Positions 8,539 to 18,584 of a stretch of DNA of 64,000 nt are shown here, one piece after another. Positions within the stretch are counted from its first letter, which is position 1, and each line of letters begins with the position of its first letter. Position numbers and translations under genes: made by a program. Below the pieces are notes generated by a model. The model was not told where the DNA came from, did not search any database, and saw only the letters and a program-made list of their open reading frames with translations. The DNA comes from Burkholderia stagnalis (GTDB taxonomy: Bacteria > Pseudomonadota > Gammaproteobacteria > Burkholderiales > Burkholderiaceae). The stretch lies in NCBI RefSeq assembly GCF_902830275.1, contig NZ_CADESW010000030.1, forward strand, positions 1 to 64,000, in the 5' to 3' direction.

Positions 8539-8829
8539 ATGAGGATGCATATCCGGCACGCAACCATGGCATTTGCGCTTTCGATAATCGCGCAGCTTTC
8601 GAACGCACAAGCCATTCCCGCCGACAAACCACGATCCGATGGCGCCCAGCCGGTGACGCTGCCTCAACCGGATGACGCTTCGCAGCGCGTGAAAGTCGGT
8701 TTGTCGAGCAAGGAAACGACGCTCGTCCTTCCGTGGTTCGTCGAGGAGCTGATCGCGACAGCCAACACCAGCAATTCACTGGATGAAGCAGCGCGCGATT
8801 ATGCAGGGCGTTTAAAGCGCGGTCTTTAA
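8539..8829 (+). CDS. Small exported protein of unknown function
   Basis: A 96-residue protein with a clear Sec signal: charged MRMHIRH, hydrophobic core, and likely cleavage after SNAQA near residue 25. The mature part is about 70 residues, polar, ending in a predicted helix (SNSLDEAARDYAGRLKRGL). AAGGGA (8524-8529) is well spaced from the ATG. I recognise no domain. It lies alone upstream of the MerR gene on the same strand; the 74-base gap to that gene leaves room for a separate promoter. Confidence 0.6.
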   Translation: MRMHIRHATMAFALSIIAQLSNAQAIPADKPRSDGAQPVTLPQPDDASQRVKVGLSSKETTLVLPWFVEELIATANTSNSLDEAARDYAGRLKRGL

Positions 8830-8903
8830 CCCATTGCCCGTTGTCAGGCTTTGGGAAGTCGTGTACGACGGATATCCGCCTTTATATTGTCGACGGAGTC
8901 TAT

Positions 8904-9920
8904 ATGCCATTGACAGTTGGCATGCTCGCCCGGCGTTGCGGCATTACCGTCCGCACATTGCACTACTACGATCAGACAGGCCTGCTGAAGCCGAGCGGCC
9001 GCTCCACGTCGGGCTACCGGTTGTACGACGAAGCCAGTGTGTCGACGATCAGAACGATCCAGGCACTGCGTGGCCTGGGGCTGACGCTTGACGCGATTGC
9101 ACGGATGCTGTGCAAGCGGCAGGTCGCCACGGCGGAAGTGATTGCCGAGAGCCGGCTTGCGATCGACGCCGAGCTGACCAGGCTGAATAACCTGAACGCG
9201 CGGCTCGAGGTGCTGCAAGCCGCCTCCGATTCCGGCGTGACCTGGCTCGATGCGGATTGGCCGGAAACGCTCGCGTGGCTCAAGCGATATCGCGCACATT
9301 TCGACACGGCCGAGATTGCGAAGATTCTCGCGCGCTGGAAGGACATGGAAGCGGCCTTGTCGGCATTGTTTGCGGACATGCGCGACGCAATGGATCGGCA
9401 CGTCCCGCCCGACTCCGGCGAAGCGCAGAAGCTCGCGTATCGCTGGCTTGCCGCCGCGATGCAATGGATGAACGGCGACATCGCTGTCACGCGGCGCTGG
9501 CGGCAGTTGCATGAGGGCGCGGCGCCGGCCCATACAGGGCTCGATCCTGCGCTGATCGCCTACATCGAACAGGCGACCCGTCTGCACGTGGCGGCCTGGC
9601 GGCGCCACCTGACGGAAGACGACATTCAACGCCTCGACAAGACGCTGTCGGCGCAATGGATCGCACTCGGCGCAGACGTCAGACGCGCAATCGCGGGTGG
9701 CGCGGGCAACGGAGATTCCTTCGCGCTCGTGAGCCGTTGGCACGCGCTGCTCGAGCAAACGACGCGCGGCGACGTCGCGTTACGCGGCAAGCTGCTACGG
9801 GCACTGCTTCACGAGCCGATTCTGCAAGCGGGCCATCCGATCGGTCCCGACGTACTCGCCTGGCTCCAACGTCAGGAAGCCGCCATCGCATATGACGGCA
9901 ACGTCGAGTCCGACGCTTGA
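8904..9920 (+). CDS. MerR-family transcriptional regulator
   Basis: A 338-residue regulator. Residues 1-70 are a MerR winged helix (LTVGMLARRCGITVRTLHYY and GYRLYDEASVSTI), followed by the dimerisation helix to about residue 115. The remaining 220 residues are an all-helical ligand-binding region as in large MerR members that sense organic molecules; no cysteine metal site is seen. I chose the ATG at 8904 because GGAG (8894-8897) precedes it and the HTH begins directly there. It is followed after 53 bases by an alpha/beta hydrolase, probably its target and co-transcribed. Confidence 0.87.
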   Translation: MPLTVGMLARRCGITVRTLHYYDQTGLLKPSGRSTSGYRLYDEASVSTIRTIQALRGLGLTLDAIARMLCKRQVATAEVIAESRLAIDAELTRLNNLNARLEVLQAASDSGVTWLDADWPETLAWLKRYRAHFDTAEIAKILARWKDMEAALSALFADMRDAMDRHVPPDSGEAQKLAYRWLAAAMQWMNGDIAVTRRWRQLHEGAAPAHTGLDPALIAYIEQATRLHVAAWRRHLTEDDIQRLDKTLSAQWIALGADVRRAIAGGAGNGDSFALVSRWHALLEQTTRGDVALRGKLLRALLHEPILQAGHPIGPDVLAWLQRQEAAIAYDGNVESDA

Positions 9921-9973
9921 CCCTCACGTGGGCGTCAGGGTTCATGCTGGCGCCTTTTCCTCGGAGAAAGCGC

Positions 9974-10831
9974 ATGACCCTCATACCGGACGAATCGAAC
10001 CCGTTCCGGATCGGTGCTCGTCCCGTTCGAACGATGCAGCTGGATGGCGGCATCCTCGCCGCACAGGTGGGCAGCGAACCGCCGGCGGTCATCGTACTGA
10101 ACGGCGGACAAGCATTCGTCTCGAAGCCGACCTCGCGTCGGCTGCGGCGCGACCTGCGCCGCGTTGCCGGCATTTTGCCGCCCGGCACGCCATTCGTACT
10201 GCTCGGGTATCCCGACAAGCCCGGTACGCAATACCGGATCGCCGACATCGCGGAGCATGTCGCGCGCGGCATCGCCGCGCATTGGCGGTGCACGACGCTC
10301 ATCGGCATCTCGTTCGGGGGCGTCGTAGCGGCGCGCATCGCGGCTGCCCACCCGGAACGCGTGTCGCGGCTCGGGCTGGTTTCGAGTGCGCATCGCCTTG
10401 CCCCGGACGGCTGCCGGCTCATCGAGCAGCAAATCGTGCATACGACCCGCTCCGATTTCGTGCGCCTGCTCGAAACGATGTCCGGATGCTTCCGCGCGGG
10501 CTGGCGCAACATGCTGCTGCGCGCGGCGTTGCTCGGTCGACGCCGCCACGTCGCGTCATCGGTCAACGAACGGCACGTCATTGTCCGCACCCTGCGCGCA
10601 TTGCGTGACGACGCACGCGACGATTCGCCGTGGCCGCGGCGGATCCGCGCAGATACGTTGATCGTCGGCGGCGCCGACGACCCGATATTCGCCGAGGCGG
10701 CGCGCGAGACTTCCGCGTGGGTGCCGTCGGTGACCCATCATGCGCTGCCAGGCGAAGGGCATATGGTGATGATCGAGCGCCGGAGGCAGGTTGCGCGACT
10801 CGTTCGGAACTGGCTCGACCCGCGGTCTTGA
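9974..10831 (+). CDS. Alpha/beta-fold hydrolase
   Basis: A 285-residue cytoplasmic hydrolase of unknown substrate. The nucleophile elbow GISFGG sits after the central strand (TTLIG). The acid and histidine are supplied by the GGADDPIF region and GEGHMVM near the C-terminus. There is no signal peptide. I prefer the ATG at 9974, with GGAG seven bases upstream; a TTG at 9917 that overlaps the MerR stop would add 19 atypical residues. It is probably controlled by the preceding MerR protein. Confidence 0.82.
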   Translation: MTLIPDESNPFRIGARPVRTMQLDGGILAAQVGSEPPAVIVLNGGQAFVSKPTSRRLRRDLRRVAGILPPGTPFVLLGYPDKPGTQYRIADIAEHVARGIAAHWRCTTLIGISFGGVVAARIAAAHPERVSRLGLVSSAHRLAPDGCRLIEQQIVHTTRSDFVRLLETMSGCFRAGWRNMLLRAALLGRRRHVASSVNERHVIVRTLRALRDDARDDSPWPRRIRADTLIVGGADDPIFAEAARETSAWVPSVTHHALPGEGHMVMIERRRQVARLVRNWLDPRS

Positions 10832-10899
10832 TTTGCGCGTCCAGCGAATACGCCTGCACACGATCGATCCGGTGATATCCACGAGGCCATGCCACTGCC

Positions 10900-10921
10900 T
10901 TGGGGACAGGCGTATCCCCAA
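10900..10921. terminator. Hairpin between convergent transcription units
   Basis: TTGGGGA (10900-10906) pairs with TCCCCAA (10915-10921) around an 8-base loop, in the 260-base gap between the hydrolase (plus) and the ArsB-like gene (minus). No T tract. The rest of the gap shows no gene. Confidence 0.4.
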
Positions 10922-11091
10922 AGTGCCGTCGTCCCCTCGCAGAACGCTCAAAAAACGGCCTCTTGGACCTCCTGATACGTCGAAACAATGTCGCGCATTT
11001 TCCGCTGCTGCTGCATTCCGCTTACCACCCTGACATTCGCAGCCCGCCTGCTCGTTGCAGGTCGATCCGGTTTCCCGACCGGCATCGCCCG

Positions 11092-12345
11092 TCAGCCGCC
11101 GAGCGCGAGCCGCGCGGCCAGCGCGAGCAGCAAGGCCGGCGTCATCACGCACGCGCCGACCGCGAGAAATTCGCCGAAGCCGACCTGCTGCCCTTCGCGC
11201 CGGATTGCCGCGAGCCACAGAATCGTCGCGAGCGATCCGGTGACGGACAGGTTCGGCCCAAGGTCGACGCCGATGAGTATCGCGTCGATCACCGCTTGCG
11301 GGCTTCGCGCGGCGTCGATCGTCAAGCTCGCGACGAGCCCGGCGGGCAAGTTGTTGACGAAGTTCGACGCCAGCGCGATTGCAAGGCCCGATGCGGCCGC
11401 GGCGGTGTGCTCGCCACTTGCCGTCAGCGCGCGCAGCAGCCCGGCCAGCGCGCGCACCGCGCCGGTCCGGTCGAGCGCCTCGACGACGACGAACAGCCCC
11501 GCGACGAGCGGCAACACGCTCCACGAAATCGCGCGAACGATCGGCATGCATGCCGATCGTTCGCGATACAGCACGCACGCGGCGGTGACGACGCCCGCCG
11601 CCGCGGTCGGCAAGCCGAGCGGGCGGTCCGTCACCGACACCGCCATCAGCGCGGCGGCCGTGGCCGCGATGCCGGCCAGCGCGATGCGTCCGCCGCCCGC
11701 GAGCGGCGGCACCGGCAGGCCGGATGCGCAACGGCCTCGAAGCGCATGTCGCTGCGTCATCCGAAGCATCAGGAACGTGCACGCGATCGACGCGGCCGAC
11801 GGTATCGCGAAGTGCGCCAGCCAAACGCCGAGCGACGGCATGCGCGCGCCGTACAGCACGAGATTCGCCGGATTCGAGATCGGCAGCACGAAGCTCGCCG
11901 CGTTGGCGACGAACGCGCAGATGTACAGCAGCGGCATCGGATCGGCCTTCGCGCGGCGCGCGGCCGCGAAGACCGCGGGCGTCAGCACGACGGCGGTCGC
12001 ATCGTTCGACAGGAAGATCGTCGTGACGGCGCCGACCAGATAGACGAGTGCGAACAAGCGCCGGGGCGAACCCTGCGCGAGGTTGACGACGCGTGCCGCG
12101 ACCCAGTCGAACAGCCCTTCGCGACGCGCGAGCTCGGACAGCAGCATCATGCCGGTCAGGAACAGGTACACGTCGCTGCCCTTCGCGACGGCGTCCAGCG
12201 CCGGATGCACGGGCAACAGGCCGAATACGACCAGCAGCAGCGCGCCGCTCACGGCCCAGGTCGCCTCGGGCCAGCCGAACGGGCGCGCGATGACGCCGGC
12301 TGTGGCGAGCGCGGAAATCAGCCAGGCAAGCGAAGCAGGATTCAT
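11092..12345 (-). CDS. ArsB/NhaD-like (ion transporter superfamily) membrane transporter
   Basis: A 417-residue polytopic inner-membrane protein with about 10-12 hydrophobic segments. It has the two-fold repeat typical of the ArsB/SLC13-like ion transporter superfamily: VTTIFLSNDATAVVLTPAVF in the first half and ALASNFVNNLPAGLVASLTI in the second, each a re-entrant loop with the conserved N-D-x-T / N-N-L-P signature. Substrate is uncertain (arsenite, dicarboxylate or another anion); no arsR or arsC is nearby. It is the last gene of a four-gene minus-strand operon, 37 bases behind the MFS gene, under a probable sigma54 promoter at 15064-15080. Confidence 0.82.
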   Translation of the reverse strand: MNPASLAWLISALATAGVIARPFGWPEATWAVSGALLLVVFGLLPVHPALDAVAKGSDVYLFLTGMMLLSELARREGLFDWVAARVVNLAQGSPRRLFALVYLVGAVTTIFLSNDATAVVLTPAVFAAARRAKADPMPLLYICAFVANAASFVLPISNPANLVLYGARMPSLGVWLAHFAIPSAASIACTFLMLRMTQRHALRGRCASGLPVPPLAGGGRIALAGIAATAAALMAVSVTDRPLGLPTAAAGVVTAACVLYRERSACMPIVRAISWSVLPLVAGLFVVVEALDRTGAVRALAGLLRALTASGEHTAAAASGLAIALASNFVNNLPAGLVASLTIDAARSPQAVIDAILIGVDLGPNLSVTGSLATILWLAAIRREGQQVGFGEFLAVGACVMTPALLLALAARLALGG

Positions 12346-12382
12346 GGGCAGGCCGCGAATGGCAGGGAGATCGAAACGACTT

Positions 12383-13678
12383 TCATGACGACGCGGCCGG
12401 CAGGTCGGCCGGCTTGCCGCACACGCCGCTCAGCGATCGCGCATGGCCGAGCCAGAGCGCGAGCGCCCCCGTCGACACGGCGCCCAGCACGACGAACGCG
12501 GCCGGATAGCCGAAGTGCTGCGCAAGCATGCCGCCCAGCGCGGGGCTGAGCGCCGCGCCGATACCCTGCGCGGTCGCGACGGCGCCCTGCCCGGCGTTGA
12601 CCCGGCCGGAACCGTGCAGCAGGCGCACGACGAGCGCCGGCACGACGACGCTCTGCAGGCCGGCGCCGATGCCGTCGAGCACCTGCACCGGCCAGACGCC
12701 CGCCTCGCTCATCAGCACGGCGGCGAGCGCGCCGCGCACCGGCAACGCCAGATAGGAGAGCAGCAACACGCGCCAATAGCCGTGCGCGCGAATCAGCCGG
12801 GGCGCGAGCCACGCCGCCGCGACCATCACGAGCTGCGCGATGACGACGGATTGCGCGGTGAACGCGCTCGCGTTGCTGCGATGCGTGGCGACCACGCCCA
12901 TCCCGTAGAGCGGCAGCATCGCGGCGTTGCCGAGATGAAACAGCGCGAGCGACGCGCCGAGCAGCAGCAGCGGCCGGTTCGCGGCCAGCGTGCGCAGGCT
13001 GCCGGCGCGCGGCATCGGCGCGGCGTCGAATGCATCGCCGTGCGAAACATCTGTTCGCGGCGCGGCGCCAGCCGTGTCGAGGCCGCGCGCGCACGCATGG
13101 TCGATGGCCTGCCCCGGAATCGCCAACGTGCTCGCGATGGCGAGGATCGTGAAGACGGCGACGAGCGCGAACACCGCGTCGAATCCGGCATGCCAGCCGA
13201 GCCACCCCGCGAGCGCCGCGCCGGCGACGTTGCCCGCGTGGTTCGCCATCTGGTTGCGGCCGAATTGCCGGTCGAAGCCCTGCGGGCGCGCGATGCCGAG
13301 CGTCACGCCCGCGACGGCCGGCGCCAGCACCGCCCCGCTGACGGCGGCGAGGATCTGCGACGCCGCCACCGCCGGATAGGCGTCGGCGAACCTCAGCGCC
13401 AGCGAGGCCAGCGCCGTGGCGGCGGCCGCCGCCACGATCAGCGCACGCTTCGCGCGCAGCGTGTCGACGAGCGCGCCGGCCAGCGGCGTCGCGGCCATCG
13501 CGGCGAGCCCGGCCAGCGTCATCACCGAGCCGATCGCATCGGCGCTCCAGCCGCGCGACAGCAGGATGACGCCGACGAACGGGCCGACGCCGGCCTGCAC
13601 GTCGGCCAGAAAGAAATTGAGCGCTTCGAGCGCGCGCGCCGGCCGCCCGGCCGCCGCCCGGTCACGCGTCGTCCACAT
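12383..13678 (-). CDS. Major facilitator superfamily transporter
   Basis: A 431-residue inner-membrane transporter with 12 predicted membrane segments and a longer charged loop in the middle (around residues 190-225). The N-terminal half starts with ALEALNFFLADVQAGVGPFV. MTLAGLAAMAATPLAGALVD is the first conserved MFS loop region, and a related GIGAALSPALGGML follows in the C-half. The start at ATG 13678 overlaps the stop of the preceding gene by 17 bases; a TTG at 13693 is the alternative. Substrate unknown. It sits in an operon with two repeat-domain proteins and an ArsB-like transporter. Confidence 0.82.
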   Translation of the reverse strand: MWTTRDRAAAGRPARALEALNFFLADVQAGVGPFVGVILLSRGWSADAIGSVMTLAGLAAMAATPLAGALVDTLRAKRALIVAAAAATALASLALRFADAYPAVAASQILAAVSGAVLAPAVAGVTLGIARPQGFDRQFGRNQMANHAGNVAGAALAGWLGWHAGFDAVFALVAVFTILAIASTLAIPGQAIDHACARGLDTAGAAPRTDVSHGDAFDAAPMPRAGSLRTLAANRPLLLLGASLALFHLGNAAMLPLYGMGVVATHRSNASAFTAQSVVIAQLVMVAAAWLAPRLIRAHGYWRVLLLSYLALPVRGALAAVLMSEAGVWPVQVLDGIGAGLQSVVVPALVVRLLHGSGRVNAGQGAVATAQGIGAALSPALGGMLAQHFGYPAAFVVLGAVSTGALALWLGHARSLSGVCGKPADLPAASS

Positions 13679-14207
13679 CGACGAGCTCGCCAATCTCGCT
13701 CACCTCGAGCGTCGCGCCGTGCGGCGTGACGACGCCGTGCCCCCACGCCAGCACATGCACACCGGCGCGCAGATAGTCGTGCAGCTCGGCTGCCGCACGC
13801 GGCGACAGCCGCAGCGCGACGCCGCTCGTCAGCAACGCGCCGTTCAGCTCGCCGTTCGGGCCGTGCAGCGCAAACGCGACTTCGCCGCTCATCTCCATCA
13901 GCTTGCGGCCGGGGCGCGGCGGCTTCGGCGCATCGTGCGCGGGCCCGTCGTCGACGATGTCGACGCCGTTGCGCCCGGTCAGTTGCACGGCCGCGATCAT
14001 CCCGGCGCCGCGCGACCTGACGCCGCGCACGCCGATGCGATCGCCCCTTGCGACATGGCGGACCAGCCCGCGGCCCAGATGCGGCGGCACGTGAACCTGC
14101 AGGTCGCCGTTCAGGACCAGGCCGTCGATTTCTCCGTGCGGATCGAGCAGGAACTGCGTGACGCGGCCGCGCGTTTCAGGCAGGCGGGCGGGATCGATCC
14201 AGTGCAT
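13662..14207 (-). CDS. Repeat-domain protein of unknown function, paralogue of the upstream gene
   Basis: A 181-residue protein with two copies of a roughly 65-residue beta-rich unit. Unit one: RGRVTQFLLDPHGEIDGLVL ... VPPHLGRGLV ... GDRIGVRG. Unit two: SGEVAFALHGPNGELNGALL ... SPRAAAELHDYL ... GVHVLAWG. The same pattern (G-x-V, then P-x-G-E-x-D/N-G, then a short helix, then a G-rich strand) occurs twice in the preceding gene. It has no signal peptide, unlike that paralogue. The ATG at 14207 follows GAGG and starts MHWIDPARL. The fold looks like a small beta-barrel, but I do not recognise a named family. Confidence 0.72.
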   Translation of the reverse strand: MHWIDPARLPETRGRVTQFLLDPHGEIDGLVLNGDLQVHVPPHLGRGLVRHVARGDRIGVRGVRSRGAGMIAAVQLTGRNGVDIVDDGPAHDAPKPPRPGRKLMEMSGEVAFALHGPNGELNGALLTSGVALRLSPRAAAELHDYLRAGVHVLAWGHGVVTPHGATLEVSEIGELVDVDDA

Positions 14208-14250
14208 GGCAGGGCGCCTCGTGCGGAGATAGCGACAAGGCGCCACGCGA

Positions 14251-15027
14251 TCAGCGCACGGCATCGTCGTAGAGATTCACGACCCGGCCCGGCGAGCCGA
14301 AGGCCGTCGCCTGCAACGCTTCGCCGTAGGCATTGCGCGTGCCGTAGCCGACCGCGGCAACATGCGCACCGGGGACGAGCAGCCCGCCGAACTGCTGGGC
14401 GGCCGGCACGGTCAGCTTGACGATCGTGCCGTTGTCGAGCATCACGCCGTCCGGCTCGCCGCGCGGCGCGCGCGTGACGCGTCGCACGACGCCGGACACG
14501 CCGAGCCGGGCGAGATTGACGCCACGCAGCGCGGGCGGCGCATGCGCGGCCGGCGCCGGCGGCTGGTCGGACAGCGACGCGCCGGTGCCATCGTTGCGGA
14601 CGACGCGCGCGCGGATGTCGTCGCCGAAGCGGCGCTCGCCGGCCACCGTCACGCGCTCGCCCGGCCGCGCGAGCGCGATCAGTTGCGTGCCGAGATGCGG
14701 CGGCAGGCCGACGAGCGTGCCGTCGGTCAGCACGAAGCCGTCGACCTCGCCTTCCGGGTTGATCGTCAGGCGCGACAGCGTGCCGGATACGAGCGCATCC
14801 GCTGCGATGTCGTTCCCGGCACCGGCAGGCAAAGGCGCGGGGGGCGGCACGGCGCCGGCGCGCGGCGGCGCACCGGGCGGCTCGTCGGCGCGTGGTGCGG
14901 GCGGCATCTGCGCCGCGCTGACCGTCGCCATGACGATCAGCGAAGCGGCGCAGATGCCGCGATACGTTCGGCGCAGGGCGGCGCGGCACGGCGGCCGCGA
15001 TCGAATGGCGGGCGGACGGGACATCAT
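14251..15027 (-). CDS. Exported repeat-domain protein of unknown function
   Basis: A 258-residue protein with an Arg-rich N-region and a hydrophobic stretch (GICAASLIVMATVSAAQ), so probably periplasmic. A Pro-rich linker follows, then two beta-rich units: SGTLSRLTINPEGEVDGFVL ... LPPHLGTQLIAL ... GERVTVAG and SGVVRRVTRAPRGEPDGVML ... VPAAQQFGGLL ... GAHVAAVG. These match the two units of the next gene. The ATG at 15027 is chosen because GGAG lies six bases upstream and because an upstream sigma54 promoter would place the transcript start near 15054, excluding the ATGs at 15075 and 15057. It is the first gene of the operon. Confidence 0.72.
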   Translation of the reverse strand: MMSRPPAIRSRPPCRAALRRTYRGICAASLIVMATVSAAQMPPAPRADEPPGAPPRAGAVPPPAPLPAGAGNDIAADALVSGTLSRLTINPEGEVDGFVLTDGTLVGLPPHLGTQLIALARPGERVTVAGERRFGDDIRARVVRNDGTGASLSDQPPAPAAHAPPALRGVNLARLGVSGVVRRVTRAPRGEPDGVMLDNGTIVKLTVPAAQQFGGLLVPGAHVAAVGYGTRNAYGEALQATAFGSPGRVVNLYDDAVR

Positions 15028-15063
15028 CTCGGGCTCCGGCGACGGGTTGCGATGCATCACTAT

Positions 15064-15080
15064 TGCAACCCGCATGCCAG
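15064..15080 (-). promoter_or_regulatory. Sigma54 (-24/-12) promoter
   Basis: On the minus strand the sequence is CTGGCATGCGGGTTGCA. The -24 element TGGCATG and -12 element TTGCA have exactly four bases between them, against the RpoN consensus TGGCACG-N4-TTGC. Only one consensus base differs. It lies about 37 bases ahead of the ATG at 15027 and directly downstream of two palindromes that could bind the adjacent NtrC-type activator. Confidence 0.8.
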
Positions 15081-15126
15081 CTCGCGGGCGCCCGCACGGC
15101 GGCGCGTCGAACGACGCACCGCGCCG

Positions 15127-15179
15127 AACGTGTCGGGTTTCCCGACACGTTTCACCGCCGGTTGTCGGGCATCCCGACA
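15127..15179. promoter_or_regulatory. Two upstream activator palindromes for the NtrC-type regulator
   Basis: Site A (15127-15151): AACGTGTCGGG-ttt-CCCGACACGTT, 11-bp perfect arms. Site B (15163-15179): TGTCGGG-cat-CCCGACA, 7-bp perfect arms. Both share TGTCGGG-N3-CCCGACA, and their centres are 32 bases apart (three helical turns). They sit about 50-100 bases upstream of the sigma54 promoter, the standard position for enhancer sites. Assignment to the regulator at 15208-16587 is inferred from adjacency. Confidence 0.75.
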
Positions 15180-15207
15180 GTCGAAACAGCGCGGCTAGTC
15201 GGCGCGG

Positions 15208-16568
<1,361 letters not shown>

Positions 16569-16587
<19 letters not shown>

Positions 16588-18068
16588 GGGATTTCAATGA
16601 CGAATGATGCGCCCCCCGGGGCGTCGTCGAGCCACGCCCGCCCGCCATGCGCGGCGGCGACTTCGCGCACGACGGCGAGACCGAGGCCCGCGCCGTCCGC
16701 ACGCCCGGTCACGAACGGTTCGAAAATCCGCTCGCGCTGCGCGGCGGGCACCCCCGGGCCGCTGTCCGACACGGTGATTCTCAGCCAGTCGCGTCCGGCG
16801 ACGGCGCAACGCGCGGCGGCGAGCGTGACCGCACCGCCGTCGCCCGCATGGCGCAGCGCGTTGAGCAACAGATTGTCGAGCGCCCGCCGCATCTGGTCGG
16901 GATCGAATGCGGGACTATCCGCCGGCTGCGCGAGCCGCTCGCGATTGCCCGCGCGCGACAGCACGAGGTCGATCGTTTGCCGCTGCGCAAGCTCCCGGTG
17001 CGATTCGACGACCTGCGCGAGCCATTGATCGACATCCACGCGCGTCGCGTGCGGGCGAACCGGCTGCGTCAGCGCAAGCAGCCCCGACAACTGCGCATCG
17101 ATGCGCTCGATCTGCGCCAGAATCACGCGCAGTGCATCCTGCTGCCGCCGGCTGTCGCCGGCCAGCGCATTTTCCGCCTTCAGCCGCATCGCCCCCATCG
17201 GATTGCGAATTTCGTGCGCCAGCTGCGCGGCCAGCTTGCCCAGCATGCCGAAACGCTCGGCCTGCGCCAGCCGCGTGCGAAGCTCGGCGGCCTGCTGTTG
17301 CAGGCGTTCGGCGCGCCGTGCACGCGCGTTGAATGCATCGATGATCCGGTCGAGATCCGTCTCGCCGACGTGCGGCAGGTGCGTTTCGCGACCGTCGGGC
17401 GCCAGCCCGGCCTCGATCCGGGCAAGATTGCACCTCCATCGGCGCAGCGCAACGGCCAGCGCCGCCGCGATCGCAAGAATCACCGCGAGCACGGCCGCCA
17501 GGCCCGTCGCCAGGAGTTCCCCGTGCGGGCCGAGCGGCGGGCGCGCGCGCGTCAGCATCCAGACGAACAGGCCCGATCCGTCGCGCACCGGGCAGGCCGC
17601 CGCAATCACGGCGTCCTGCGCGCCCTCGACGAAGTTCGACCTCGTGGCGTGCGTCGCGGCGGCGGCCCGCACCGTGCGCAGGATCAGCGGCGTTTCCGCT
17701 TCCGGAACGTCGCGCTTGATGCCGCTCCCCTGATAGGTGGGAAAGGAATACGCGAGAAAACCGCCCGCGGCGGATGCGCCGCCGGCCGCCCAGAATCCGC
17801 CCTCCACGTCCGGCGCGCGGGCCAGGACGATGTCGAGAATCGCATGCATCAGCGCCGGATCGGGCGCGGCGCCCGCCGGCGGCGCGGACGCGTCGTAACG
17901 CGACGCGACCGCTTCGCAGGCCGCCTCGCCCGCGGACGCGGCGCCGGCGATCTGCTGCCCCTCGGCGGAGCTTGCCATCACCCAGACGACCGCGACGAGC
18001 GTCGCGCAGAGCGCCGCGACGAGTGCCCAGAGCATGACGAGTTGGGTGGAGAACGGCGGACGCTTCAT
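16569..18068 (-). CDS. Sensor histidine kinase
   Basis: A 499-residue membrane kinase, partner of the NtrC-type regulator. TM1 spans residues 10-31 and TM2 about 187-208, enclosing a periplasmic sensor domain of about 155 residues. A HAMP-like linker follows (DLDRIIDAFNARARRAERLQ), then the H-box AHEIRNP with phospho-His285, the N-box DNLLLNALRHA, and the ATP-lid motifs DSGPGVP, FEPFVTG and GAGLGLAVV. The signal it senses is not evident. It lies first in the pair, with the regulator overlapping its 3' end. Confidence 0.93.
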
Positions 18069-18220
18069 CGGATCGGGCGGTCGGTTGGGGGCGACAGGAT
18101 AGCGTAAAGCCGGCGACGCCGGGACCGCCGCGCATCACATCGACGCCCTGCCCGATCGGTCAGGCATCGCACCGCTCCGCCACGGCTGCCGCCGCCGCGG
18201 ACCGAACGGCACGCCGCCCT

Positions 18221-18460
18221 TCAGCGCGCGCCGGTCGGGACGACCTCGCTCATCGCGTCGCCGTATCGCTCCGCCCGCTCGACGATGCGCGCCAGCCGAA
18301 TGATGTCGGTCAGCGCGAAATCGCTCGCATCGGGCCTCGGCCGCTCGCGCTCGTCCGCCATGCGCATCGCGAACGCGAGCGCCTCGGCGCGCTCGCGCAG
18401 CAGCGCGCGCAGCGCATCCGCGATGACGCGGCGGTCGCGCGGATCGCCGAGGCCGAGCAC
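18221..18460 (-). CDS. Small protein behind the xylose operon, start uncertain
   Basis: The frame encodes DPRDRRVIADALRALLRERA and continues as amphipathic helix to a stop at 18221 (79 residues from a GTG at 18460). It looks like a real coiled-coil-forming peptide rather than a shadow. No good ribosome site precedes the GTG. A very good start (GGGGGGAAG then ATG at 18549, MKRNAVSMPGIATPA) exists in another frame, which soon turns into Arg-rich noise. A one-base indel in the GC-rich run around 18490-18510 would join the two, giving a protein of about 108 residues. It lies 35 bases behind xylH. Function unknown. Confidence 0.45.
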   Translation of the reverse strand: MLGLGDPRDRRVIADALRALLRERAEALAFAMRMADERERPRPDASDFALTDIIRLARIVERAERYGDAMSEVVPTGAR

Positions 18461-18584
18461 CGGCCCGGGGTGCCGTTCGGCGTCCGGCTGCGCGAGCGGC
18501 GGGCCGCCGGCGTCGCGATGCCGGGCATGGAAACCGCGTTCCGTTTCATGTCTTCCCCCCGTTGACCGGCAGTCGAGCGCCGCG

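Noticed and set aside
11092..12345. Arsenic resistance operon
   Set aside because: Only the transporter resembles ArsB; no arsR, arsC or arsH is present and its operon partners are unrelated.
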